Of a DNA stretch of 64,000 nt, positions 24,951 to 34,156 are shown one piece after another. The first letter of the stretch is position 1. The number at the start of each line of letters is the position of its first letter. The stretch lies in assembly GCA_052161645.1 (NCBI GenBank), contig CP197414.1, one strand, 5' to 3'. The translations under genes were made by a program, and so were the position numbers. The stretch is from Laterigemmans sp052161645. Its GTDB lineage: Bacteria > Planctomycetota > Planctomycetia > Pirellulales > Pirellulaceae. The notes beneath the pieces were generated by a model. The model worked only from the letters and a program-made list of their open reading frames with translations. It was not told where the DNA came from and did no database searches.

Positions 24951-26360
24951 TCAATCGCGTGCGAAATGCTCTTTGTGCGCCAACTGATGGGACAGCGTGG
25001 CCTTGGTTTCCGCCATGTTGATGATTGGCATCAATCGGCAAAACAGCAGGAACAACGTAAAGAACAGCCCGAAGGAACCGATCAGCATGCCCCAGTCGAC
25101 CCACGTTGGGCTGAAGTAATTCCAGGCACTGGGGAGATAGTCTCGAGACAACGAGGTCACAACAATCACAAATCGCTCGAACCACATGCCAATATTGACA
25201 AAGATCGTCACGATAAATATCAGCTTTGGATCGGTCCGCATACGCTTGAACCAGAAGACTTGCGGACTAATCACGTTACAAGTGATCATCGTCCAATAAG
25301 CCCACCAGTAGGGACCGAAGGCTCGGTTGATAAAGGCAAATTGTTCGGCAGGAACCTGGCCGTACCAAGCGATAAAGAACTCGGTGCCGTAAGCCAAACC
25401 GACGATGGTACCGGTCGCGAGAATAATCTTGCACATGTTCTCTAAGTGCCGAATCGTGATCAGGTGCTCGAGCTTAAATATGCTGCGAGCGGGAATCATC
25501 AATGTCAGCACCATCGCGAAACCGCTGAAGATCGCTCCGGCAACAAAGTAGGGAGGGAAAATGGTGGTGTGCCAGCCGGGGACTTGACTGACGGCAAAGT
25601 CAAAGGAGACGATCGTGTGCACGCTGAGCACCAGCGGCGCGGCAAATGCCGCCAACAATGCGTAAGCTTTTTCGTATCGCATCCAGTGGCGACTCGACCC
25701 ACACCACCCCAGTGCCAAAATGCCATAAGCCATCCGCCGCCATTTGTTCTTGGAACGATCGCGGAAGGTGGCCAAGTCGGGCACCATGCCCATGTACCAG
25801 AACAACAGCGAAACCGTTCCGTAAGTGCTGACAGCAAACACGTCCCACAACAGCGGACTGCGGAATTGGGGCCACATCCAAAGATTCAAACTGGGGTAAG
25901 GTGCCAACCAAAATGCCAGCCAAGCCCGCCCCACGTGAATCCCGGGAAACGTGCCCGCGCAAATGACCGCGAAAATCGTCATCGCCTCAGCGGCACGGTT
26001 GATGCTAGTACGCCACTCCTGACGAAACAGAAACAAAATCGCGCTGATCAACGTGCCCGCGTGCCCGATACCGACCCAAAACACAAAATTAACAATCGGC
26101 CAGCCCCAGAACACTGGCGACCGGTTACCCCAGACACCTACACCCATGTAGATCAAATAAAAGATCAACATGCCGAACATGCTGGCCAGAGTGGCCGAAA
26201 CCAAAAATCCGGCTACCCACAATTTGCTAGGCGGCTGTTCGGCGATCCGAGAAACCGATTCGGTAATCGTGTGGTAAGTGGTATCCCCAAGCACCAGCGG
26301 GGCACGTCTGCCAGGACGTTCGACCGTGTTGTCGAGTGGATTATTTAAGGCAATTGCCAT
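24951..26360 (-). CDS. actC: Alternative complex III subunit ActC (NrfD-like)
   Basis: 469 residues with about ten membrane helices. Family landmarks are the N-terminal TITESVSRIAEQPPSKLWV, GNRSPVFWGWPIVNFVFWVGIGHAGTLISAIL, and WYGQVPAEQFAFINR. ActC is the main quinol-site candidate of alternative complex III and couples to the iron-sulfur protein ActB. The gene follows actB after 198 bases, the largest gap in the block, in which I see no gene. Confidence 0.94.
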   Translation of the reverse strand: MAIALNNPLDNTVERPGRRAPLVLGDTTYHTITESVSRIAEQPPSKLWVAGFLVSATLASMFGMLIFYLIYMGVGVWGNRSPVFWGWPIVNFVFWVGIGHAGTLISAILFLFRQEWRTSINRAAEAMTIFAVICAGTFPGIHVGRAWLAFWLAPYPSLNLWMWPQFRSPLLWDVFAVSTYGTVSLLFWYMGMVPDLATFRDRSKNKWRRMAYGILALGWCGSSRHWMRYEKAYALLAAFAAPLVLSVHTIVSFDFAVSQVPGWHTTIFPPYFVAGAIFSGFAMVLTLMIPARSIFKLEHLITIRHLENMCKIILATGTIVGLAYGTEFFIAWYGQVPAEQFAFINRAFGPYWWAYWTMITCNVISPQVFWFKRMRTDPKLIFIVTIFVNIGMWFERFVIVVTSLSRDYLPSAWNYFSPTWVDWGMLIGSFGLFFTLFLLFCRLMPIINMAETKATLSHQLAHKEHFARD

Positions 26361-26558
26361 CTCAAAAACCGAATCACTAGTTATTTGGATTGAGGATATA
26401 CATTAACTGAGTCGCCCCCGGTCAATCCGGCGATGCAACTCGCGAGGCCAAGCACCGCAATGCAGCGGACCAAGCCCAACTCTCTTGACTTTTAACTCTC
26501 AGCGAGACCAGCGAGTGAGCACCCCACTTGACCAACCTCGCCTGCTAATTTCGACAGA

Positions 26559-29500
26559 TCAGTGCGACGCGTCTGCGGCGTGCTCCTCATCATGCTTCTT
26601 ATCACCGTGCTCATCACCATGATGCTCATCACCATGACCACCATGATCATGGTGCGCTGCTTCCAACTGTGCCGCTTTCTTGGGCCAGTAGACCAAATCC
26701 TTAAGCTGCTGGGCTGACATTAGCCGCACGTTCGGATTACTGATCCGAGCCAAGTAGGTCACCCGCGGCTTGATGTTCAATTGGTCAAGCATCGCGTAGT
26801 CGCGGGGGTCTTTACGCCACTCGTAAACTTCCGATTGGGTATCCTGAATATCACCGAACACGATAGCGGAAGTCGGACAAGCGGTTTGACAAGCGGTCTT
26901 AACTTCGCCATCGGCAATCTTGCGACCACCCTCGCGGCGTGCGTTGATCTTACCCGCCTCGACTCGCTGGATACAAAAGGTGCACTTTTCCATCACACCG
27001 CGGCCACGGACGGTGACCTCAGGATTCAGCACCAATTGCTGCAGCTTGCGATTCGCTTTTTCAATGTTGCCGGGGAAGGCATCGATGCCATAGCCCACGC
27101 CGACATCTTCGTTCCAGTTGAAATAATTGAACCGCCGCACTTTGAAGGGGCAGTTATTCGCACAATACCGAGTCCCAATACACCGGTTATATGCCATCGC
27201 GTTAATGCCATCGTCGGTGTGAACCGTGGCGGCAACCGGGCAAACCTGCTCGCAGGGAGCGGTTTCACAATGCTGACACAACATCGGCTCTTGCACCACT
27301 TCGGCCCGCTCAGGAGTGCCCTGGAAGTAACGGTCAATCCGCATCCAGTGCATCTCTCGCCCCATCATGACCTGCTCTTTGCCGACGATGGGAACATTGT
27401 TCTCAGACTGGCAAGCGACCACGCAGGCGTTGCATCCGATGCACTTAGAAAGATCGATCGCCATGCCCCACTGCGGAATGTAAGGAATCTCTTCCTTGGC
27501 CACCAACTCTTCGATCTGGTCAATCGGCTCCTGCCAGAGTGACTCCTGAATGGGCGAGTGCACACCCATCGATTTGGCGAAATCAGGCAGAATATTGTAC
27601 AATTCTTGCGTGCCTTCGCGGACTAACTGATAGCTCCGCTCGATCGTCTCCTCACGCCCCAACTCATCGATCGCCCAGTGATTCTGAGTGGTCGCCAGAA
27701 CGTATTCAGAGCGCGGCCGTGGCCGCGCCTCTATGGCGAGTGCCATCTGCATGCTAGCCGTCGTTCGCAGGGGCGCGACATCGACACCAACGGGAGCAAT
27801 CCCCAATTCGTCCGAACCACCCACCGCACCAGCTCGGGTGCGACCATAGCCGCAAGCCACCACAATGCCACCCAACGCCATGCCGGGAATCTCAAAGACA
27901 GGCAACTCGACCGTGGAGCCATTTAGAGTGAGGGCTACCATCACACCATGACGAACACCGAGCGCCTCGGCCGTTAACGGATTCATCAGGGCCGCGTTGT
28001 CCCACGTCAACTTCGTCAATGCCTGGGGCATCTCCTGCAACCAGCCATTGTTGGCAAAACGACCATCGTAGATGCCGTCAGCGGGAACAAACATCACATC
28101 AATCGCATCGCGATCAATGCTCTCGCGATCAAACACCACCGGTTCGCCAGGGAGCGGCTCGCCATCCGTTGACACGGTTCGCTCGGCCATGTCAACCACC
28201 AGATCCTCAGCGAATCCGTGGAACAGCAATTCCCGCCATTGGCGATCGCTCAACGAACCCTTCGCCTCAATATCGGCGGTACGCCGCACAATCTGATCGC
28301 CCGAGACTTCGTCCATGCCCAACATGCGAGCCAGCACTTCCAACTCACTGCGACCGCCCAACAACGGCAGAATGTGGGGCTGACAAACACCGTAGTGGCC
28401 GCGATCACCGAAGCAATCACCCCAACTCTCCAGGGGATGCGACAACGGCAAAGCCCACTTACAAACGACAGCCGTCTCGTCGTCATACTCGCCGAGATAA
28501 ATGGAGTCCTCAACGCGACCAATCAGTTTGGCAAGCTGTAAGTCACTGGGAGCTGAAAACACAGGGTTTCCACCCAAGACCAGCAACGCGTCGACCTGGC
28601 CCGCATCGAGCTGCTCGGCCAACTCCTCAATTCCAACCGTTTCGCCTAGGCGACTTGGAATCGCGTCGGCAAACAACACTGTCTTACCAATATTTCCCAG
28701 CTTGGCATTGATCCGCAAACCGGCAGCCACAGCATCCACGCCGAGCGACTCGCCGACGGCGACCACAGAGGCGCCCTTGGCGTCCACCAAATCGTGCGCA
28801 AGCACGTCAATAAAGCGAGCCAACCGCTCCGCTTCCGTTTCCAGCGAGTCGTAATCAGGCTCATCCTCGCCATGATCGTGCACCGCCCCACCGAGCAACT
28901 CATCGACCGCCCGCTCAACGGCACCGAGAAAAGCGGGGAGCTGGGAGGGAGCAAGTGCGAACCGCGAATCGGACGACATACCAGTCGCAGAGAACGCAGT
29001 TTCAACCGCATACAATCGACTCATGTCGCCTTTCGGCTGCCGACGTGACGCGTAGCCGCTGGCGTGCTGCAAGAAGCCCGGGTGGGCGCCGAGCAAATCA
29101 GCAGAGACATCGAGCACAACGCCCGCTTGGCTCAAATCGTATCGCACCACCGCAGGATCACCAGCGACCGCCGCCACCGCTCGCTCGGCCACACCTTGAC
29201 CAACCGAATCGTAGACACAGACAGACGTGCTGGGCAAGGCAACACGGAGCGCCGCCAACATCCTCAACAGCGACGGCGACGCAGTCGGCGGCATCAACAC
29301 AGCCAGACGGCCACCGGATTTCTGCAGCGACTCGGTCAGTGCCACGGCATAACTATCGAACGCGGCCCAATCGGACTCAACCCGCTTGGCACCCTGCTTC
29401 TGCAGCAAGACCCCCAAGCGATCAGGATCGTACAACTGCAAAACCGAAGCTTGCACGTACTGGTCGGTCCCGCCGTTACTGGCCGGATGCGCGGCATTGC

Positions 29501-29849
29501 CTTCGATCTTCAGCGGCCGCCCGTCAACGCAACTGACCAACAGATGATGCACCCGATTGGCGAGCTGGAAATTCGTCGCCCGCGAGTAAGGCTCTCCGGG
29601 GACTCGCCCCTCAGGACGAATCACAAAAGGAGCGATCGTCTCTTCGGGATAGCGGCAACCAATGGCGCCGCCCATAGCCAAGGAGGCACCCATCAACTGC
29701 AACCAGCGGCGACGGGAAACCCCTTCGGGATACTCAGAAGCAGCTACGGGGAACTCGCGATGCAGAAACTGCTCAAATTCCGGTGTTTTCTGCAGCTCAT
29801 CGAGGCTCCTCCAGTAGCGACTGGAAGATGGTGTCGTATTTTCGGTCAT
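26559..29849 (-). CDS. actB: Alternative complex III subunit ActB (molybdopterin-like plus iron-sulfur protein)
   Basis: 1096 residues from the ATG at 29849, which overlaps the actA stop by four bases (ATGA). A Tat-like segment SRRRWLQLMGASLAMGGAIGC lies near residue 45. Residues 80-700 resemble the molybdopterin-binding catalytic subunit of this oxidoreductase family, but in ActB no molybdenum centre is thought to be present. From about 780 there are four cysteine clusters: CIGCNACVVACQ, CQHCETAPCEQVCP, CIGTRYCANNCP and CTFCIQR with CQTACP, expected to hold three [4Fe-4S] and one [3Fe-4S]. The C-terminal 30 residues are strongly His/Asp rich (for example HHDHGGHGDEHHGDEHGD). Confidence 0.94.
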   Translation of the reverse strand: MTENTTPSSSRYWRSLDELQKTPEFEQFLHREFPVAASEYPEGVSRRRWLQLMGASLAMGGAIGCRYPEETIAPFVIRPEGRVPGEPYSRATNFQLANRVHHLLVSCVDGRPLKIEGNAAHPASNGGTDQYVQASVLQLYDPDRLGVLLQKQGAKRVESDWAAFDSYAVALTESLQKSGGRLAVLMPPTASPSLLRMLAALRVALPSTSVCVYDSVGQGVAERAVAAVAGDPAVVRYDLSQAGVVLDVSADLLGAHPGFLQHASGYASRRQPKGDMSRLYAVETAFSATGMSSDSRFALAPSQLPAFLGAVERAVDELLGGAVHDHGEDEPDYDSLETEAERLARFIDVLAHDLVDAKGASVVAVGESLGVDAVAAGLRINAKLGNIGKTVLFADAIPSRLGETVGIEELAEQLDAGQVDALLVLGGNPVFSAPSDLQLAKLIGRVEDSIYLGEYDDETAVVCKWALPLSHPLESWGDCFGDRGHYGVCQPHILPLLGGRSELEVLARMLGMDEVSGDQIVRRTADIEAKGSLSDRQWRELLFHGFAEDLVVDMAERTVSTDGEPLPGEPVVFDRESIDRDAIDVMFVPADGIYDGRFANNGWLQEMPQALTKLTWDNAALMNPLTAEALGVRHGVMVALTLNGSTVELPVFEIPGMALGGIVVACGYGRTRAGAVGGSDELGIAPVGVDVAPLRTTASMQMALAIEARPRPRSEYVLATTQNHWAIDELGREETIERSYQLVREGTQELYNILPDFAKSMGVHSPIQESLWQEPIDQIEELVAKEEIPYIPQWGMAIDLSKCIGCNACVVACQSENNVPIVGKEQVMMGREMHWMRIDRYFQGTPERAEVVQEPMLCQHCETAPCEQVCPVAATVHTDDGINAMAYNRCIGTRYCANNCPFKVRRFNYFNWNEDVGVGYGIDAFPGNIEKANRKLQQLVLNPEVTVRGRGVMEKCTFCIQRVEAGKINARREGGRKIADGEVKTACQTACPTSAIVFGDIQDTQSEVYEWRKDPRDYAMLDQLNIKPRVTYLARISNPNVRLMSAQQLKDLVYWPKKAAQLEAAHHDHGGHGDEHHGDEHGDKKHDEEHAADASH

Positions 29850-30529
29850 CGGTGACAAACGGCGCAGTGGGTTTGCGGATTGATATTCAACGCGTCTCGG
29901 TGGGCCTCTGGCTCGAACTCCGGATTATCCTCAGGCTTCCAATCAAGCTGAGTCACCTTATCCAGCGGCCGCAAATGCTCTGTGGGATTGCGATGGCAGT
30001 CGATACACCAGGCCATCGACAACTGCTTGGCTTGATAAACCTCCTCCATCTTGTCGATCCGACCATGACAAGAGACACAACTAACCCCCGAATTCACGTG
30101 GGCAGCGTGATTGAAGTAAACGAATTCCGGCAAGTTGTGAATCCGCTTCCAACCGACACTTAAGCCGGTCTCCCAACTCTCATGCAGGGCGGCGAACGCT
30201 TCGCTGTCGGGCTTGATCGCACCCAGAGCCGTCGCACCGGTCTCGCCGTAGGGACTGTGACAGTTAATACAGGTTGCCGTCGGCGGCACAGCGGCGTGGG
30301 CCGCTTCAAAAACCGTGTTGTGGCAGTACCGACAATCCATCTTCAATTCGCCCGCGTGGATCGCGTGGCTGAAAGGAATGGGCTGTTCGGGTTGATAGCC
30401 AACGTTCAGCGTCTCCGGGTCGGTTATTAACCCACCCATTGCACCTGCATAAACGCCACCGCCGACAATTACCGCACCAAGCAGCATGACGAGGCGATTG
30501 ACCCATCGTGGAAAGAGAAAACGATCCAT
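29846..30529 (-). CDS. actA: Alternative complex III subunit ActA (pentahaem cytochrome c)
   Basis: 227 residues from the ATG at 30529; an ATG at 30574 is an alternative with 15 extra residues. The N-terminal anchor helix is VMLLGAVIVGGGVYAGAM. Five haem-binding motifs are visible: CRYCH, CINCH, CVSCH, CIDCH and, at the end, CAVCH. ActA is the periplasmic multihaem subunit that receives electrons from the ActB iron-sulfur chain. It is first in the respiratory block, so it most likely follows the operon promoter. Confidence 0.93.
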   Translation of the reverse strand: MDRFLFPRWVNRLVMLLGAVIVGGGVYAGAMGGLITDPETLNVGYQPEQPIPFSHAIHAGELKMDCRYCHNTVFEAAHAAVPPTATCINCHSPYGETGATALGAIKPDSEAFAALHESWETGLSVGWKRIHNLPEFVYFNHAAHVNSGVSCVSCHGRIDKMEEVYQAKQLSMAWCIDCHRNPTEHLRPLDKVTQLDWKPEDNPEFEPEAHRDALNINPQTHCAVCHR

Positions 30530-30625
30530 TGCACCAATCGTGGGACCGAGCCTTGAAAACGGGAGGCGAACCATCAGAGCGATGGGCCTGTCGATAACTC
30601 ACTGAAACAAGTCTTTTACTTCGTT

Positions 30626-30655
30626 AGTATCGCTGGATAACACTACCCTTTGCAA
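30626..30655 (-). promoter_or_regulatory. Weak candidate promoter of the act-cta operon
   Basis: On the minus strand TTGCAA (30650-30655) and GATACT (30626-30631) are separated by 18 bases, about 100 bases upstream of actA. Both hexamers match consensus at four of six bases. The TTGCAA lies in a small CCCTT-GCA-AAGGG hairpin. Confidence 0.25.
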
Positions 30656-30691
30656 GGGCAGCACGGCAAGCAGCGACAATGAACCGCAACC

Positions 30692-31969
30692 TCAATCGTC
30701 AACAACGGTCTCCAGGAAGCGAGCCAAGCGATGGAAGTCAGATCCAGGCTCGATAAAGCGGACCTTGGTGACCAAGGTTTGCGGATCGATCAACCGCTCA
30801 AAGGGGACGTAATGCAAGTCCAGTTGCCCCGAAACACTGACCATCACACCATTGAGGCATTCTTCGGTCAAGGCCCGGAAAGCGCCCACGCCCAATTGAG
30901 CTCCGAGCATAATGTCGAAAGCGTGCGGCGGGGCGCAGCGGGATTCATAGCCCAATTGCAAGCCGTTAATTTTGCGACTTCGGCCAGTCCGCTGTTGGTA
31001 GCGATCTCCGACCAGTTTGGCCAGCATCGAGCCCAAGTGAATACTGGTAATGCTGATGTGGCCGTGATCGTCCCGCTGCACACCCTCCAGTTGCTTGAGC
31101 GGTAAAAACTCGGCCAGCCCCTCGGCGATCACGATCACGCCCGACTCGCGGTTTTCCCGCTCCCTGGCCAGCATCATATCGACCATCCGATCGACAACCC
31201 GATCGAGCGCCATGACTTTGCGGGTCTCACCGGTCTCTGAATTCACGACCTCTTCCGTCGCCAAACTGCCGGTGATGTCTTCGACGCTGAGCACCATGCT
31301 GGCTTCCCCTGCGATGCTGGCACCGTAAGCCAGCCAACCGGCGCTGCGGCCCATGCATTCGCAGATAAAGTAAGCACGCCCGGCGGCCGCGTCGTAATTC
31401 AGATTGCGAATTTCCTCGGCGATCGTTTCGGCGGCGGTGAAATAGCCGAAGGTAAAGTCAATGCCGGTGTAATCGTTGTCAATCGTCTTGGGCAAATGGA
31501 CCACCGGAAACCGTTTCGCTCCCGGGGGCAAATGCTCTTGGTAAAGCTTCATCTTGTTGGCGGTTTTCAGCGTATCATCGCCGCCAATCGAAATCAGCGC
31601 ATCGACATCGAGCGAAACCAGGCCTTCGTAGACTCGCCGCAGCGGAGCGGTCAGCTCGGGGTCCTCCAAGTGCTCCGGCGAGCTGACGTGGCGGCCCGGG
31701 TTCGTACGCGCAGTGCCCAACATAATGCCGCGACTGGTGCGCATGTGGGTCAGCAAGTCTTTGGTAAAAACAATATAATCCGTTCCCTCGCGGAGCGGCC
31801 CCGAAGCGGTGTACTCGGCCAACTTGCTGTAGCCGTGCTTCATGCCGATAACTTCGATGCCAGCGCTGAGGAACGAAAAAGCGGCCGTGGAAATCACCGC
31901 GTTGGCGCCGGGGGCTGGCCCGCCAGCAAACAAAATAGCCACGCGTTTGATGGAGTGCGATTGGGACAT
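30692..31969 (-). CDS. pfp: 6-phosphofructokinase, pyrophosphate-dependent type
   Basis: 425 residues from the ATG at 31969; a TTG at 31984 is less likely. It phosphorylates fructose 6-phosphate in glycolysis. The donor-site sequence is SIGGDDTLK, where ATP enzymes have GGDGS/T; Asp at the second position favours pyrophosphate over ATP. Other marks: N-terminal ILFAGGPAPGANAVI, the catalytic PKTIDNDY, and the fructose-site ECMGRSAGW. The gene stands alone, transcribed toward actA. Confidence 0.9.
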   Translation of the reverse strand: MSQSHSIKRVAILFAGGPAPGANAVISTAAFSFLSAGIEVIGMKHGYSKLAEYTASGPLREGTDYIVFTKDLLTHMRTSRGIMLGTARTNPGRHVSSPEHLEDPELTAPLRRVYEGLVSLDVDALISIGGDDTLKTANKMKLYQEHLPPGAKRFPVVHLPKTIDNDYTGIDFTFGYFTAAETIAEEIRNLNYDAAAGRAYFICECMGRSAGWLAYGASIAGEASMVLSVEDITGSLATEEVVNSETGETRKVMALDRVVDRMVDMMLARERENRESGVIVIAEGLAEFLPLKQLEGVQRDDHGHISITSIHLGSMLAKLVGDRYQQRTGRSRKINGLQLGYESRCAPPHAFDIMLGAQLGVGAFRALTEECLNGVMVSVSGQLDLHYVPFERLIDPQTLVTKVRFIEPGSDFHRLARFLETVVDD

Positions 31970-32037
31970 GATGGCTCGTTTCAATTCGTGAATAGCTTGT
32001 GGGTGATGATTGCAGACAATCGACTGCGATGGAATGT

Positions 32038-33390
32038 TTAACTCGTCTGTTTCATAAACACGCGATCCACAAAGGTCGTATCGTGTGTGCCATCGACAAA
32101 TTCAGGATGCTGCAAGACGCGATCATGAAAAGATGCGGTGGTAGCGATCCCGGTGACTTGTAATTCATAAAGCGCCCGCCGCATGGTGGCAATCGCTTCC
32201 TCACGAGTGGCCCGGTGGACGATGAGTTTACCAATCATCGAATCATAATGGGGTGGCACGGTGTAGCCGGCATAAACGTGCGAGTCAAAGCGAACACCCA
32301 ATCCTCCCGGTACGAACAACGATTCAATTTTCCCCGGCTGAGGCTGGAAATTGCGATCGGGGTCTTCAGCGTTGATGCGACACTCGATCGCCGCGCCTCG
32401 GCAGACAATATCTTCTTGACTGAATGACAGCGGCAACCCGGCGGCCACGCGAATCTGCTCGCGAATCAAGTCCACACCGGTGACCATTTCGGTGACCGGG
32501 TGCTCGACCTGAATCCGCGCGTTGACCTCGATGAAGTAAAAACTGTTGTCCGGAGCGACGATGAATTCCACGGTCCCCGCGTTGGTGTAATTGGCTTGCC
32601 GCACCATCCGCACAGCCGCTTCGCACATCGCTTGACGGTCCGCATCCGGCAAATTCAAGGAGGGAGCTTCTTCAATCAATTTTTGGTGTCGGCGCTGCAC
32701 GCTGCAGTCACGCTCGAACAGGTGGCAGACGTTGCCGTGATGATCGGCGATCACCTGGACCTCGACGTGTCGCGGTCGTTCGACATATTTTTCCAGATAG
32801 ACTCCCGCGTTTCCAAACGCAGCAGCCGCTTCGTTACGAGCTTGCTGGACGGCCGTTTTCAAGACCAATTCATTCGCCGCCACTCGCATCCCTTTGCCAC
32901 CACCGCCGGCGGTCGCTTTGATCAAAACGGGAAAGCCGATTTCCTTGGCAACACGCACCGCCTCGGCTTCATCTTCCAGCAACCCGTCGCTGCCCGGAAC
33001 GACCGGAACATTTGCTTTTTTCGCCAAATCACGGGCCGTGTTTTTATCACCCAACATCGCCATCGCTTCGGGGGACGGGCCGATGAATGTGATTTCGCAG
33101 GAGCGGCAAACTTCGTTGAAATGGGCATTCTCCGAGAGAAACCCAAAGCCCGGATGAATCGCCTCGACGTTGCCAATTTCGGCCGCGCTGATCACTTGAT
33201 CGATCGCCAAGTAACTTTGCGCACTGCGAGCTGGACCGATACAGATCGCCTGATCGGCCATCCGCACGTGGGCCGACTCCCGATCGGCTTCGCTGAATAC
33301 CGCGACCGATTCGATGCCCATCTCACGGCAGGCGCGAATGACGCGAAGGGCGATCTCACCGCGATTGGCAATCAGAATACGATTGAACAT
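32038..33390 (-). CDS. accC: Acetyl-CoA carboxylase biotin carboxylase subunit
   Basis: 450 residues, the standard length. It carboxylates biotin on AccB with ATP and bicarbonate, the first step of fatty acid synthesis. Seen: N-terminal FNRILIANRGEIALRVIRACRE, the glycine-rich ATP lid KATAGGGGKGMR, the catalytic segment FYFIEVNARIQVEHPVTEMVTG. It follows accB after about 150 bases that contain a 9-bp tandem repeat. Confidence 0.97.
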   Translation of the reverse strand: MFNRILIANRGEIALRVIRACREMGIESVAVFSEADRESAHVRMADQAICIGPARSAQSYLAIDQVISAAEIGNVEAIHPGFGFLSENAHFNEVCRSCEITFIGPSPEAMAMLGDKNTARDLAKKANVPVVPGSDGLLEDEAEAVRVAKEIGFPVLIKATAGGGGKGMRVAANELVLKTAVQQARNEAAAAFGNAGVYLEKYVERPRHVEVQVIADHHGNVCHLFERDCSVQRRHQKLIEEAPSLNLPDADRQAMCEAAVRMVRQANYTNAGTVEFIVAPDNSFYFIEVNARIQVEHPVTEMVTGVDLIREQIRVAAGLPLSFSQEDIVCRGAAIECRINAEDPDRNFQPQPGKIESLFVPGGLGVRFDSHVYAGYTVPPHYDSMIGKLIVHRATREEAIATMRRALYELQVTGIATTASFHDRVLQHPEFVDGTHDTTFVDRVFMKQTS

Positions 33391-33450
33391 CGAGCCACAG
33401 TTTCTAAATAGTAATGAAGAGTAGTAATAATTCCATGTCGGCGGCCAGCA

Positions 33451-33534
33451 ATGCTGGCTGAGCGAGCTGATCTGGCTGCGCTGGCTGATCTGGCTGACCT
33501 GGCTGCGCTAGCTGCGCTGGCTAATCTGACGTAG
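33451..33534 (+). repeat. 9-bp tandem repeat between accB and accC
   Basis: About seven units of CTGGCTGNN follow each other with small changes. On the plus strand they fall in a short open frame (33451-33534, ATG to TAG) for a 27-residue Leu-Ala-Asp/Ala peptide. I list it as a repeat because there is no ribosome-binding site and it runs against the accB-accC operon. Confidence 0.7.
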
Positions 33535-33541
33535 CTGCCCG

Positions 33542-34063
33542 CTAGCCGCTGGTGTCGATCTTGAACATTGGCTTGCCGAACTCGACCGACTGTTCGTTCT
33601 CGACCAACACGGCCACGACCTTGCCGCTGACCTCGGCCGGGATCTCGTTAAAGACCTTCATCGCTTCGATGATGCAAATAGTCGTGTCGGACTGAATCTG
33701 ATCGCCAACTTTGACAAAGTTTTCCGACTCCGGGTTGGGCCGGGAATAAAAAGTGCCGACCATTGGTGCGGTGATCGTGATCACATTGGGACCATCACCA
33801 GCAGGTTCCACCGCCGGTGGGGAGCCAACGGGTGACGAGCCACCGAGCGACGAGGCGACCGGCGCGGGGGCCGCCACGGGGACGGGTGCCGGTGCGGCTT
33901 GCACAAATTGCGGCATGCTGTTGCCACGTTTTAAATTAATGCGTGATTCTTGCTGTCGGAGGTCCACTTCCGACAAATCATGCTCTTCCATCAAACGGAC
34001 TAACCGCCGAATTCGATCGACATCAAAGACGTCTCCCGATTCTGTATTGCCGCCTTCGCTCAT
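33542..34063 (-). CDS. accB: Biotin carboxyl carrier protein of acetyl-CoA carboxylase
   Basis: 173 residues from the ATG at 34063, which has GGGA at good spacing; ATG 34078 and TTG 34081 are upstream alternatives. The N-terminal helix DVDRIRRLVRLMEEHDLSEVDL is typical, then a Pro/Ala/Val/Ser linker, then the biotinyl domain with the biotin lysine in CIIEAMKVFNEIPAE. It carries carboxybiotin from AccC to the carboxyltransferase. accB and accC form an operon. Confidence 0.96.
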   Translation of the reverse strand: MSEGGNTESGDVFDVDRIRRLVRLMEEHDLSEVDLRQQESRINLKRGNSMPQFVQAAPAPVPVAAPAPVASSLGGSSPVGSPPAVEPAGDGPNVITITAPMVGTFYSRPNPESENFVKVGDQIQSDTTICIIEAMKVFNEIPAEVSGKVVAVLVENEQSVEFGKPMFKIDTSG

Positions 34064-34156
34064 AGCATTGCGTCCCATCAAAGATTACGTAATCGCCAGC
34101 CACCTCGAGACTTGTTGAGATGAAGGCGTTGAACACGGGCCGGAAAAGTCCAGAAT

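Noticed and set aside
25446..26348. Plus-strand frame of 300 codons
   Set aside because: Antisense to actC; no homology pattern, many charged residues as expected from a shadow frame.
32500..33411. Plus-strand frame of 303 codons
   Set aside because: Antisense to accC, a gene with full motifs.
33451..33534. CRISPR-like array
   Set aside because: Units are 9 bases in direct succession with no spacers.
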